From assembly GCA_019828595.1 (NCBI GenBank), contig JAHQRK010000022.1:558001-622000 (forward strand): a stretch of DNA of 64,000 nucleotides, in the 5' to 3' direction. The stretch is from Aphanomyces cochlioides (Eukaryota > Oomycota > Saprolegniomycetes > Saprolegniales > Verrucalvaceae). Below are positions 32,996 through 44,624 of the stretch, piece by piece (positions within the stretch are counted from its first letter, which is position 1; each line of letters opens with the position of its first letter). A model generated the notes under the pieces. The model saw only the letters and a program-made list of their open reading frames with translations. It was not told the origin of the DNA and ran no database searches. The translations under genes and the position numbers were made by a program.

Positions 32996-34528
32996 AGTGA
33001 TGGAAGGAATGATATGCCACACACAGTTTTATGAGAGTTCTCACCGGTGTGATCTCGAATGTACGTGAGACTCAAACAGATCAATCCTAGAGCTATTATG
33101 GACTTCTAATGAGCTTCACATGTCGTGTAGACGTCTACTCTTCATACTGCACTACAATATGTAAATCTGGGGAAGAAATAATGATATGCCAGTAGACCAA
33201 AACGAGAGTTTTAGTACTTTATCTTGCGACCGCAACTTGCGATAACCTTTTCACAGCGACGAGGCATACTCGCCACAAGTGTCTGGAGCAGACTTAGATC
33301 CAACTCATCCCACACTTTTCGAATATAGGCGATGAGCTCGGCTCTGGTCGAAAACTTTCGACGACCGTTGTCGTAGACTCTACGAGACATGATACCCCAG
33401 AGATTTTCGATGGGGTTCAAGTCTGGTGACTTGGCAGGCCATTTAAAAGTCTTCACGTCCACCTCAGGGAGCTCAAACCACTCTTTCACCAAACCAGCGG
33501 TGTGGATAGGAGCATTGTCTTGCTGAAAGACAAAGTCGTTGCCGTTCAAAGCATGAGCAAAAGGAGCCATAAATTCGGAAAGCGTATCCACGTACGCAGC
33601 AGCATCTTGCTTGCCATCAAGAAGGGCCAACTCGGACTTGCCGCGGCTGCTAAAAGCACCCCAAAACATGACTCCACCGCCTCCATTTTGGCGCTTGGAG
33701 CAGTGCTCACGGCGGCCACGTAGATCAGCCCAGTAGTAATTAAAGCCATCGGGTCCGTCGAGATTCCATTTCTTCTCGTCGGACCAGATAACTTCATTCA
33801 ACTGGGCTCCCCAGTCCTTCGCCTCTTGAGCCCAAGCAACCCAAGCTTTTTTGTGGGCAGGAGTCATCATCGGCGCAGCCAATCGCTTCTTGAATTTCAG
33901 TCGCCCGCTCTTATTTAAGAGCTGACAGACTCGACGGGGCCCAACAGGAGGGAATTCAACTTGACACGCTCGGCAGCAGTGTACTTGCCTGAAACAGCAT
34001 CGCGGATGACGCGCCGATGAAGCTCATACGAGATCAAAGAGCGTCTTCCTGTCGACCGAGCTTGTCCGTACGACTTGGGATTGCGCAAGAACCCACGAAT
34101 ACATCCGCGGGAGCGACCGAGCTCATTGGCAATGTAGGATATGGTCCTTCCTTCTCGTTGAAGGACGAAAGCTTCAATTCTCTCATCTTCAGAGAGTGGA
34201 TCGCCTTTGGGCATCGAAGAGGCTTCTATTCAACGTACAAATATGAGACCATTCAATGCTCGTATATACATACTTTCTCCGCTTACGTAGGATCGCTTAT
34301 GGACCCTCCAGTGCAGTGAAACCTTAGAGTGGCATATGTTTATTTCTCGCGCCATTTCTATCTCCCGCCATTTTGAAGAGTTCATAGCCATCCAGCATCC
34401 TCTTTTGGCGCTTGAAATGTGTGCCCTCTCTTTGCCTTTCTATTGGACTATAATCCTCCATGTATTGACCAATCATCAAAGAGATGTCAACGATGGAAGC
34501 AAGTGGCATATCATTCCTTCCATCACTT
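32995..34528. mobile_element. Tc1/mariner element, 1,534 bp
   Basis: Terminal inverted repeats start aagtgatggaaggaatgat and are perfect for 27 bases at 32995 and 34528. TA lies outside each end (32993-32994, 34529-34530). It encodes a DD36E transposase on the minus strand that is broken by one frameshift. Confidence 0.9.
33211..34214 (-). pseudogene. Tc1/mariner transposase, DD36E, one frameshift
   Basis: The N-terminal HTH part (34214 to about 33970) contains ISYIANELGRSRGCIRGFL. The catalytic part (33882-33211) has the first Asp in IWSDEKKWN, the second in FQQDNAPIH and the Glu in LNPIENLWG, with 36 residues between the last two. A single-base frame change near 33955 separates the parts. 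Length otherwise is normal for the family (about 330 residues). The first ATG at 34214 follows the terminal repeat by about 290 bases. Confidence 0.85.
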
Positions 34529-36148
34529 TAGCATCGAACTAACATGTTTATATTCCCCCGTTGGTGACGTGATGTGGCTCTTTTGCTACGAGCGGCAAGC
34601 TCTGGCCAGGACCATTTGCCAGCCTTGGCATTGGCATTCGCTGCTCCATTGACAATGGCTTGCCAAGCGGCACTTTCACTCGTCCACATGTCATAGTCGC
34701 CCGTGTTGCCTGGTTTGAGCACTTCCCACATCACCCACGGCAACCCAGCGCTTTGAACGGTCGAGGTGAACTTGGCGAAGTTGGCGGCCTTGTTTCTGCC
34801 GTAGCCAAACTCTTCGACAATCACACGCTTGTTGTACTGCTTGGCCAAGCTCACAAAGTGATTCAAGACACCAGAGTCGGCATCGGAGTACGTGTGGATT
34901 GCAATCACATTGACAGCAGCGCATTGGAAAGAATTGATCAGGTTCGACGACGCAAAGTCGGTGCCGCCTCCCGGGCTAATAGGCACAGCGGTGCCCCCGC
35001 CCTGCCAGCATCCGCCGGCAAATTTCCTACATTGTATATATGTTACCTCCGCTAGGTTAGCCCTAGTACGCGGCCTGTGGCTACTTTGCGCCCGCCGAGA
35101 GAGTGTAACTTAACTGCGTAATAACAATAACAAAAAAAAGTCGGTGCCGCCACCCGTCAATGTGTTGCCGCATCTTGGTCGCACGGTCACAGACCCAGTT
35201 GGCGTTTGGCACCACGAGCTGCCCATTGCTGGTCGAGTGCAGCCAGCCTTGGGATTCATTCTGGGGCTCAAAACCCAAGATGGCTTCGGGGATGTTGCCC
35301 CAAGCGCGGTTGCCAAAGTTGGGGTTTTCATGTTGCAAGATATGCGCAAGGCGACGGTCAAAGTCAGCTTGGGCATTCGTGTTGGTGTAGAACGCATCGG
35401 CTCGGTTGACAGCTTTGCTGCAATCTGTCATGGGAAGATTGTACTTGGAGACGTAGGCGTCCGTGTCCCAGCAGCCCAACGCCCATCGATCATGGAAAGA
35501 AATGATGAGCTTGATGTTATGTCGGTAGGCTTCCAACATGAGTTGATCCACTTGCTTCAGGATCGTGTCGTCGTATTTGCCCACTTCTCTGATTCAACGT
35601 CTGGGACGCCAGAGCTGCTCGTCCCCTTGGCATGCGCACCAATCCTTGCGATGAAAATGCGCACAGTACGCAGCCCGGCATTCTGAATAGCTTTCAAAAT
35701 CTCAAGACGATCACTTTGAGCCAAAGTGTGCAAGAAGTAACTATTCGCTCCAGCAAAGTTTGTTGAAGAACTTGAAGGCGGTGGCGGGGGAGTCGAGCTT
35801 GCGCATTCAGTTCCACCAGGGCGGCAAGTCGTCTTGCCGCTGGCCGTGTCAGAGGTGGGAGATGCAGCACACCCATCCACTTGAAGCGCACTTGTCAACG
35901 CCGGCTTGGCAGGTATTCCAATCAGGGATAGCGTCTTTCTTTGGCGTTGGGGTCGCTTTCGGGGTTGGAACCACAGTTGGCGATGCACACTCGTTACCGC
36001 CCGGTCGACAAGTCGCCTTCTCGCTGGCCAAGTCGGCAGGTGACACACAACAAACCCAGCCACTGGATGCACACTTGTCTTCTCCCTTTTGGCATGCATT
36101 CCAGTCAGCAATCACCACCCAAATCTGAAGTGAAAATCTGCTGCTCAC
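34528..36148 (-). pseudogene. GH5-type glycoside hydrolase with Cys-rich modules, copy 1, broken
   Basis: Two 40-residue Cys-rich modules (DWNACQKGEDKCASSGWVCC ... TCRPGGNECA) precede a Pro/Ser linker and a GH5-like TIM-barrel domain. The acid/base Glu is in GFEPQNESQG and the nucleophile Glu in RVIVEEFGYG. GH5 enzymes cleave beta-1,4-glucans or mannans. The copy lacks a signal peptide, has frameshifts near 35870 and 35582, and is split by a SINE at 34969-35136. The frame also runs past the normal end (ELAARS) by 18 residues to a stop completed by the Tc1 element. A sister copy at 44.6-45.6 kb runs the other way. Confidence 0.75.
34969..35136 (+). mobile_element. SINE-like insertion, 168 bp, with 15-bp target duplication
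   Basis: A 15-base direct repeat (aaagtcggtgccgcc at 34954-34968 and 35137-35151) brackets an insert that ends in an A-rich tail (ataacaataacaaaaaa). Near its 5' end aggcacagcgg resembles an RNA polymerase III A box. Long target duplication plus A tail are the marks of LINE-type reverse transcription. A B box was not convincing. It splits the GH5 gene at a coding position. Confidence 0.65.
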
Positions 36149-36373
36149 GAAGACATTCAGTTCAAGTGTCTAGAAGAGCAGGTCGAAACAATCGACTATG
36201 AAAATGGCACGACACTGAACATCAACTTCAGTTCAAAGCCAAGCAGATCTCGAACAAATCAACTTCGAAACTCCAAATCGTTACGTTTTAAGACTAAAAT
36301 TTGACGTTAAATAAGCGTTCTTGTGTCTAATCTGAGCCAGTGGCCTCCTGTTTGCAATTGACAGCACACACCG

Positions 36374-37372
36374 ATGCCAGCGGGTCCCAAACTCTCAGAA
36401 GAAGAGCAAATCAGGATTCTCACGTTCAATCGTGCCGGTTGGACCCAACAAGCCATCGCCGATGAGCTAGAAAGGTCCAAAACCGCCGTGCAACACTTCC
36501 TGACCAACCCCAATGGGTACGTAAAGACCAAGCGAAGTGGTAGACCAAGAATTTTGACCCCGACGACCGAGCGCCATTTAGTCCGAAGCGCTTCCAACTC
36601 CCTCAAGACAGCCAAGCAGTTCAAAAAAGAACTTTCCTTGCCCATCGCTGAAAGGACCATTCAACACTACCTCCACAAGTCGTATTGGCTCGTCCACAAG
36701 AAGCTCAAGAAGGCTCCTGCTCTCACTGAAGACGACAAGACCAATCGTGAAAATTGGGCTAAGTGTCACGTCACTTGGACACAGCACGATTGGGATCGTG
36801 TCGTCTTCAGTGACGAGAAGCGATTCAACATTGATGGCCCGGATGGATTTGCCTACTATTGGCATGACATCCGAAAGGAAGAGAAGTTTTTTTCGAAGCG
36901 ACAACAATGCGGTGGTGGTCTCATGGTTTGGGGTGGATTCAGTCGTCATGGCACGACCCCCCTTGTGAAAGTTCAAGGAACAATGGACCGTTGGGCTTAC
37001 GTGGAGATGTTAGGCGAGTATTTGTTGCCCTACATTGATGCCAACTACGGCAGAGACTGCATCTTCCAGCAGGATAATGCGCCAAGCCACGCTGCCGTCG
37101 ATACTGGCGCATGGTTTCTCGAGCAAAATGTTGAAGTTCTTGACTGGCCAGCGCACTCTCCTGACATGAATCCAATGGAGAATTTATGGAGTCACATGGC
37201 GAGAGTTGTTTACCGCAATGGCCGCCAGTTTAACGACGTCCAGAGCCTGGAGAGTGCTGTTCGTCGAGCATGGGATGAAATTCCCAACTCTTTGCTTGAT
37301 AGCTTACTCAATTCGATTCAGAAACGGTGTACTTGTGTCTTGATAGCTAAAGGAGGGCCTACGCCTTATTAG
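36374..37372 (+). CDS. Tc1/mariner transposase, DD34E, full-length open frame
   Basis: 332 residues from ATG to TAG, without breaks. The HTH is in the first 60 residues (GWTQQAIADELERSKTAVQ). The catalytic Asp is in VVFSDEKRFN, the second in FQQDNAPSH and the Glu in MNPMENLWS, with 34 residues between the last two, as in classical Tc1. It ends IAKGGPTPY, a family-typical C-terminus. Unlike the element at 33-34.5 kb I could not find its terminal inverted repeats in 36150-36373 or 37373-37600, so the gene may be open but immobile. Confidence 0.85.
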   Translation: MPAGPKLSEEEQIRILTFNRAGWTQQAIADELERSKTAVQHFLTNPNGYVKTKRSGRPRILTPTTERHLVRSASNSLKTAKQFKKELSLPIAERTIQHYLHKSYWLVHKKLKKAPALTEDDKTNRENWAKCHVTWTQHDWDRVVFSDEKRFNIDGPDGFAYYWHDIRKEEKFFSKRQQCGGGLMVWGGFSRHGTTPLVKVQGTMDRWAYVEMLGEYLLPYIDANYGRDCIFQQDNAPSHAAVDTGAWFLEQNVEVLDWPAHSPDMNPMENLWSHMARVVYRNGRQFNDVQSLESAVRRAWDEIPNSLLDSLLNSIQKRCTCVLIAKGGPTPY

Positions 37373-37629
37373 TATAAGTTTGGTTCGTCCTCTGGTCTTT
37401 TTTGTTGCTTGCTTTGGCCTGTGGTCTTATAAATACTGCGTTTATGGCGCAAACTTATTGACACTGCATAATGAGTACAGTCCGTAGTATGATCACCAGT
37501 CGTAGTCCAGAAGGTAGTTTGGACCAATTGTGTGCTAATTCTACCACTCAATGGCAGTGACTGTCAATGTGATCCAAGTAATGACTCAATTCAGGAAAAA
37601 TAACGTCGGTCTTATATTTGTTGCGCTGA
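37373..37629. other. Interval between Tc1 gene and gypsy 2
   Basis: No gene. It should contain the right end of the Tc1 element, but no inverse of the left flank was recognised. Confidence 0.3.
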
Positions 37630-37743
37630 GTTTAGTTCCAGACTTTGAATCAAACTCAGCTCTCATTTTCCTTCGCTTTGCGTGCACAGCTTGTCTTTTC
37701 AAGTGCGAAGCTGGAATAAAACTAGTTTTTCCTCGGAAGAAGA

Positions 37744-39497
37744 ATGTCGACTACCTCCAGTACCCCTCAACGTCCTGCTCTCCGTCGTAGCCTTTCTGTC
37801 GATGCCGGCCTTGATCACCCGGTGTCTTTTACTACCCTTTCAACTGTGGCAAGTGTCGAGCCGTTGCCTCCATCGCCAACTCATGCCCCACATGCTGCTG
37901 TATCGCCCGACCACGAGTCGGCCAATCATGAAAATGTCCCAACGGGACAAACGTTTGCCCCAAGCTCGCTGGCGCAACATCTCTTTCCGGCGACGATACC
38001 GCCGACGGAAAAACATACCCCTCCTGATGCTGAACGTCGTATGACTTTATCGACCATCTATTCAATCCCGTACGCTCCCGAAATCTACCGCGAAGGCCCG
38101 TTCTCTGACCCGTCAGTAACGGCCAACACTGCCCAACCAGCTGCTGAAGTCAAGGCTACGGCTAACCCTGCCGTGGACCAGGCGTATGCGCACTTTGACA
38201 CTGCGCAAAAGTATCAAGCCTTGCCCAACCAACCCAATCCCCCGCTGTTCGATGGCGTGACAGCAGCGGAGAAGAAAAAAATCATGCGCGAATACCAACA
38301 TTATTGGCATCATTTGGCTTCGCTGCAATATCTGGGATTCAAACCTCTCATTATGCCTGTCGGAAACTGCATCTCCGACTACCGTCGGCGTATGACTGCT
38401 CGCTACGAGATGGGGGGTATCCCATTGGCTAACGTCACCGAAGAAATGTGGCAACAGTACTTTCGTAATGCCGACGCAATTGGCATGGTGGACTACGCCA
38501 ATGTGGATCGAGTGATGCGCGGTCTCAAGATGCGTACCGAGCTCACTGACGCAACCAGTCGCGTGTTTGATCTGGTTCACACGATACATCACCGCCTCGA
38601 GAAACTCTCGATGCAATTCATGGCCGACGGCGAGCAAAAGCGCGTAAAAAAAAGCAGCTTACGGCGGCTTTGGCCCCTGCCGCATTCAAGACCCGAGTTC
38701 TTGAAAGCCTGTCGCGCAATTCCAACAAGTATCTCCGCTCGGATTTGACCAAGTTTGTGGCGTGGTTGCATGAAAAAACGGAGTCGTTTATGTCCTGGGA
38801 GGATTTTACGTCCAATGATCGTCTTTCTATTGCTCAGTTTGACCTCCAACGTGCAAACCCTAGCTCGGATCCTTCGAGACGCTATCAGTCACGTACGGAG
38901 CGACACAATGGGAAAAAGGTCGTTTCCTTCAACTCACCTCGTCGTGGTCCACCGCCACAGTCCACCTCGTTACGTCCCACCCGCTCACCACCCAGCGATC
39001 CCGAGACATTACCCGTCCGACGTGCTGCTTCGGTCCCTGTCGCACCTGCTCGCCGCACACCAGCTGGGGTTAATACTAGTGGACGTACGCGTTATCCCAC
39101 ACCGTCGTTTGCCTCGGCATCCCGTGGGAATCACCCGACAGCGTCCCTTTGCTCTCAGTGTGGGGGACAGCATACTGGCTCCCGTTGCCCCGGTCGTGCT
39201 GCTATCAATACGCTCCATCTTTCCCCAGCCTCGGATCCGTTGCCAATTACAGCTCATGCCTGTGCGGTGTCAGTAGTGGTTGAAGATTCCTTGGCTCTCG
39301 ATCGTGTCCTTGTAGACAGCCGCGCTGATGCGTGTATTGTTAATGCTGCCTTGGTGGACGCCATTATTGCCCGAGGTTCCCAGTGTGACCGCGTGTCATA
39401 CGTCTTCCAGCACTTGGAACCATTTCATGGACCTGCTGTGGTGGCCCTCTGGTGCTCCAAAATGTCCACGCATGGGTCCTTCAGGATGGTGCTATAG
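37744..39497 (+). pseudogene. Gypsy 2 Gag and protease region
   Basis: Gag starts with an ATG at 37744, about 25 bases after the LTR end, and runs to about 38650. A frame change there leads to 38670-39497, which carries the zinc knuckle CSQCGGQHTGSRC. The protease follows at VLVDSRADACIV. The normal D-S/T-G triad reads D-S-R, so the Gly needed at the active site is lost. Frame changes follow between 39497 and 39730. Confidence 0.7.
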
Positions 39498-39729
39498 CCC
39501 CTCGCATGATCTTATCCCTCCATGTGATGCATTCGCTTGGATTCTCGTTGCCAAGTTTACTTGTGGCAGCGCGTGACCGTCAACACGTGTGGGATATGGC
39601 GCATCTCCGTCAAGGTTCTCTGTCATTAGCGGCGGTCGCATTGGCTTCGGAGGTGTCAGTCAGTTCTCCTGATCATGCGGCGCCTGCACGCTCCACTACT
39701 CCGTCCCCTCCGGTGGATCACTCTCCGAC

Positions 39730-42700
39730 ATGGTCATGGATGACATCGACATCGTGGATTTTCCATCGGTCAAGCCGTCAGATGATGTGACGGTCCGCGA
39801 GCTACTTGCCAAGCTTGTGATCGAAGCACGTGCTCAGGGAATGCCCGAGGCGGCACTGGGACGCTTTGAGGATTTATTGTTCCACTACGAGGATGTTTTC
39901 CGTTTATCCTTTGGCTCGGATCCTCCAGTACGGGTTCCTCCTTTGGAAGTCAAGTTGCGCAGCGGCGCTACACGTCGATATCCGCCAGCGCATCGTGATT
40001 TTTTGGATCAACACATTGACGAACTTGTCAAAGCTGGTTTGGTGTACCTTAATACCCACAGCCGTTGGGCGTCGCCACCACGCATCGTGCCCAAATCCGA
40101 CGGGTCCTATCGCATGACAGTCGATACTCGTGGTGTGAATGCTCGGACAGATCCTCTCCAGTGGCCGATGCCACAGCTCGAAGTCGCACTAGGTTGTGTG
40201 ACTGGTTGCCGATTCTTTTTCACATTGGACTGGTTCCGCGGATATTGGCAATTACCACTCGCTCCGTCCAGCCAGGAGCTCTTTACGATTATGACGCATC
40301 GCGGCATGTTTACTCCGACACGGGTTCTTATGGGTGGATGCGATAGTGTGAGCTATTGTCAGTCCTCGGTGGAACTCATTTTTGGGGACATACTCTACAA
40401 TGGCATTTTAGCGTGGCTGGACGACATTCTCGGTTACAGCCCTACAGTCGATGGACTGCTGGACGTGCTCGAGTCGGTATTGGCGTCGTGTGCGCGCGTT
40501 GGTCTCAAGCTGCACCCGAACAAGTGTTCATTTTACTTGACCACGGCCAAGTGGTGTGGCAAAGTGATCTCTGCCGAGGGGATATCTCATTGCCCCGAAC
40601 GCATAGCAGGCCTCTCCGACCTAGCTACACCGCGCACTGCAGCGCAACTCTAACAATTTCTGTGCTCAGCCAATTGGATGCGAGCAAATCTCCCTATGTA
40701 TACCGCCCTGGTAGATCCATTGATGCGCATTCTAGATGTGGCGGCCAAGTCCGTGGCGTCGCGTAAACAGCGCAAACTCGAGAAGGTTCTCCTGGCAGAT
40801 TTCGGTTGGTCTGACGTACATACAACGTGTTTTGCGAACGTCAAGGCGGCCCTCACAGCAATGGTCCCGCTGGGCCACCCGTCGGCCTCCGACATTGTCT
40901 GTTTGTTTGCGGATGCATCGAATGATTTTTGGGGCTCCATTGTGACCCAAATCCCTTCAGAAGATGCCGACCTTCCAATCGCACAACAGCGCCATCGTCC
41001 CTTGGCGTTCTTAAGTGGACGCTTTGTTGATGCTGCTAGTCGATGGCCAATTCCTGACAAGGAAGCATTCGCCATTGTGGAATCGTGCAAGCGCCTCGAG
41101 TATTTACTACTCCGCCCTGGCGGTTTTGTCATCTATACTGACCATCGCAATCTCACGTACATGTTCAATCCCATGGCCACCGACTCGTCCATGCAGCGCC
41201 ATCAGGCCGATAGGATTCAACGGTGGGCGATGGTGCAAACTGGGTACACATACACTATCGTGCACATCCCAGGCGATTCCAATGTTTGGGCGGATATGCT
41301 CAGTCGATGGCTGTCCCCCGAGATAACCCTTTCCAGTGTCACACTTGGGCTACCCAACGGAACCAGCATGGTTGCATCTCATTCACCCGCAGTCCCAGTT
41401 CCGTTACTTGATGCTCCATCGCAATCTGGCTCCGACATGGTTTGTGCTCTGGCAGTCCCACTCATTTCCCCGCTTACCGACCCTGGCTTTACTTGGCCGT
41501 CATTGGTGGAGATTGTCAGTATACAGGCAGCTGCAATTGACGAACGCCCGACTGATGTGGTGCAATCCGTTGGTTCGCCGTGTTTGGTCAATGGTTCTGG
41601 CAGCGTCTGGATCCCACCATCGGCCAAGGATTTACAGATCCGAATTTGTGTGGTTGCCCATGCCGACAACTCTGGCCATCGCGGCCGCGATGCGACGCTC
41701 ACATCTATTACGTCATGGTGTTTCTGGCCTACGCTACGTCACGATGTCGAATTCTTTCTGCGATCGTGTTTGCACTGCCTTTCGATTGGTGGTCGCTTAG
41801 TGCCCAGACCATTTATGAGCAACTTCATGCCACTCAGCGCAATGAATTGCTCCACACTGATCTTTTAACCCTCCCGATGGACACCGAAACGTGGTTTGCT
41901 TATGTGCTGCTGGTAAAGGATGACGCGACCTCCTTTTCCCGGGCGTATTGCTCTGTTGATGCCACCGCGGCTGCCTTTGCTGCTGGCTTGTTGGATTGGT
42001 TCAGTCTGTTTGGCGTTGTGGAAACTTGGGTGACGGACCGTAGCAGTCATTTTAAGAATGAGGTTATCACGGCGCTGACATCCTCATTGGGATCGCAACA
42101 CCGCTTTACCACCAAATATTGTCCGTGGTCCAATGGTTCCATCGAGGTCCTCAACCGCCAATTTCTACGTTGTTTGCGCGCTTTATTATCGGAACGCAAG
42201 TTTATGGTGACACAATGGACCAAGCAATTACCATCAGTTATGTTGGCCTTGAACCATCAACCGGCCGACCGTCTTGGTGGCGTTGCACCAATTACGGCAT
42301 TCACTGGCCTCAATGCAACCACGCCTCTTCGCGTTATGTTTACTCCACCTTTGGAAGTCGTGTCGCTTGCCCCAGATGCGTTATCAACGTGTTGGCAGTC
42401 AAACATTGCTGAGTTGGCCCTTGCTATGGACTCCATGCACCGCTCTATTGCATTGGTCAGCTCTACGCGTCGCCAACAGGCTCGTTCGAAACGTGCAAAG
42501 CGAACGGTATTGCCCTATTTTTCGCTGGGCTATTTTGTTCTCGTGGCACTGGTGGCTCTCCATCCGCCAAAATTGACTTTGATTTGGCGAGGTCCAAAAC
42601 GCATTACAAAGGTCCTTTCTGATTGGCTTTTTGAAGTTACCGACCTTGTGGAGCCTTACAGTACATCCCTCCATCATGCCAGCCGCCTCAAGTTTTAAGC

Positions 42701-43034
42701 AGATGAGTCTCGTGGTGTCACTGATGACATGCTCGCCCATGTCGTGTTTTCCAATGGTGGCCATTTAGTTCGTTCTCTTGGGGCGTTGCGTCCACCAGCA
42801 GCTGGCTGGCAAATTTATGTGTCTTGGATGGGCTTAGAAGTCGCTGAATCAACATGGGAACCTTTTGCTACCATGCTCGAAGACATTCCCCAAGTTGTGC
42901 GTTCACATCTCGGTGCAAGACGCGATGATCCATACGTGCAGGAAGTGCTTGCTGATTTTCCTCAGGCGTCAGTTGACCAATTGCATCGCCCACAGCGTCG
43001 CCGACAGCACCCCCGCCGCGTGGCCAACGAGTAG
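39730..43034 (+). pseudogene. Gypsy 2 pol: reverse transcriptase, RNase H, integrase, chromodomain
   Basis: Reverse transcriptase (39730-40653) has FTLDWFRGYWQL and AWLDDILGY (Trp instead of Tyr before LDD). A TAA at 40651-40653 stops the frame just before QFLCSANWM. RNase H and the zinc-binding start of integrase follow in the same frame to 41868. After a frame change near 41800 the integrase core has TDRSSHFKNE and GSIEVLNRQ, and stops at a TAA (42696-42698). In the same frame a chromodomain follows (IYVSWMGLEVAESTWEP, 42820-42880) that would direct integration to modified chromatin. Confidence 0.75.
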
Positions 43035-43041
43035 GGGGAAT

Positions 43042-43355
43042 TGTTCTGGTGGTTTGGTTTATCGGGAAACCACCACCAGAATGTCCGCTGGATGTTTGGT
43101 TTGCATCCTGCGTTCATGGCTGAAGGTCCACGGTTCAAGTCCAAGGAAGTGCACTGACCGCATAAGTACGCGCTGTGCGTGTTCTGTGTGCACGTTCATA
43201 GTCACGCGCAGTGCGTGTCTATCTGTGTGTGTAGACCATGCAGGTTTGCATATCTTTGTCCAGCTAGGTTTAGTTCCAGACTTTGAATCAAACCAGTTCT
43301 CATTTTCCTTCGCTTTGCGTGCACAGCTTGTCTTTTCAAGTGCGAAGCTGGAATA
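43042..43355 (+). repeat. Probable 3' LTR of gypsy 2, with 5' hairpin
   Basis: Bounded by a polypurine tract on the left and by the end of the repeat shared with the 5' copy. Its first 40 bases form a strong stem-loop (ttctggtggttt ... aaaccaccaccagaa). Confidence 0.5.
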
Positions 43356-43594
43356 GTCGTCATGGGTGCGTGTTCACAAGCGTTGGTTTTGGGTCCTTTC
43401 TAGCCCCTTTGGCCAATACCAAGAGGTACTTGTTGAACATCCAGCGATATGGAGCTTCATGTTTCACCACAGCATGCAGTCTGTAACATCAAGGGAGATC
43501 CGACGAACCAGATCGTCACGGCACAACCGTTGTCAAGCGACAAAACGTCCAACTCCTCGAAAGAAGACACGCCATGGATTCGCTGCCCAGGTGG

Positions 43595-44350
43595 TTGAAA
43601 TGCCACAGCTTCTACTCAAAATTACGCACTTTCTCCAACAGAATTCTCGCCCAACTAGAATTGGCATCATGAAAAGTTCTGTATCCCCTTGAACGATGCC
43701 ACGGGGGATGAAACTGTCTACAAAGTATACGTTCACTGTCCGCCATGGAGGACCTAAGAATGTGAGGACTTTGGGAGATTTATGGCGAGCAATCTAAACG
43801 ATCTTGTCCTTGTCATCACAAGGCTAACACTGGCATTCTCATGCCAATCAGTCATTCCGATTCATGGCTTCATTGAGATTGTTTGATATCGGAGCAGACA
43901 AACGAGATGACGACAGGGTTGCATTGTCTGACGACATGGTCCGACCAACATTACAACTCAGGGAGTTGTACGGACAAGTCGGAATCTCTCGTCGGTTGAC
44001 GAGCGTCATCGCTTCGAAGGAATGTCTCAGTACCAGTATCGACAGATCGCTTGAAGCCAGAATCCCCAAGGACCGACTTTGAGTGATTGCCTTATATTGT
44101 TTTAAGGTTGATGACAAGGATGAAGTCTTCAGGTTGCTTGCTATAAACCCTTCACTGATTCTTGTGGATGCCCCCTTAGCGCACTGTCTGCGCATGTTCA
44201 GTCAGTCTGCCAAGAGTTATCTCGTTCTCTGCACACATTCGAGATGATTGTGTCCCCCTGGATGCGCCCCGGAGAAACAAAACATTTCATGATGCCAACA
44301 CGAGTCTTGCAACAAGTCTGTTGAATAAAGACTCCATGCTGTGTAGAAGC
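43595..44350. repeat. Diverged inverted repeat pair, ~115-bp arms
   Basis: The block 43595-43715 (plus) and the block 44235-44350 (minus) align over about 115 bases with many differences; both contain ttggcatcatgaaa in the middle. About 520 bases separate them. No domain was recognised in either arm or in the loop. The remaining sequence from 43356 to 44620 holds no supportable gene. Confidence 0.45.
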
Positions 44351-44624
44351 CGTGCCAAAGAAATCAACCTCTTGCCTGGTATGACGTGGTTTCAAGAGTT
44401 GAATGTTTCGTCACTGGACAACATTTCGCACGTGGAATTTCAGTCAACTCGTAATTTCCACATGTGTCCTCCTAACAACAAAATCGAGAAAAGGCTAGAG
44501 GTACGTGAATTCATTTCTCCATCGCTCCAGCCGTAAGAGTCGATCGCAAATATTAGTGCAATGTGGCTCGACTCTCAACACAGACGCTCGCTGGTGTGAC
44601 AGAAGGCTGAAGAATAGCCATGTC

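Larger units (their letters stand above)
37630..43355 (+). mobile_element. Second Ty3/gypsy element (chromovirus-like), decayed
   Basis: About 89 bp at 37630-37718 recurs with a few changes at 43268-43355, in the same orientation. These are the shared ends of the LTRs, so the 5' LTR is truncated or internally deleted. The 3' LTR probably starts at 43042 (tgttctgg) after a polypurine tract (agggggaa, 43033-43040). Gag, protease, reverse transcriptase, RNase H, integrase and a chromodomain occur in this order on the plus strand. No target duplication was found. Confidence 0.8.

Noticed and set aside
36150..37600. Terminal inverted repeats for the open Tc1 gene
   Set aside because: Several short candidates were compared but none gave a convincing inverted pair with flanking TA.
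37551..37629. Full 5' LTR of gypsy 2
   Set aside because: Only the last ~89 bases match the 3' LTR; nothing upstream matches its first part.
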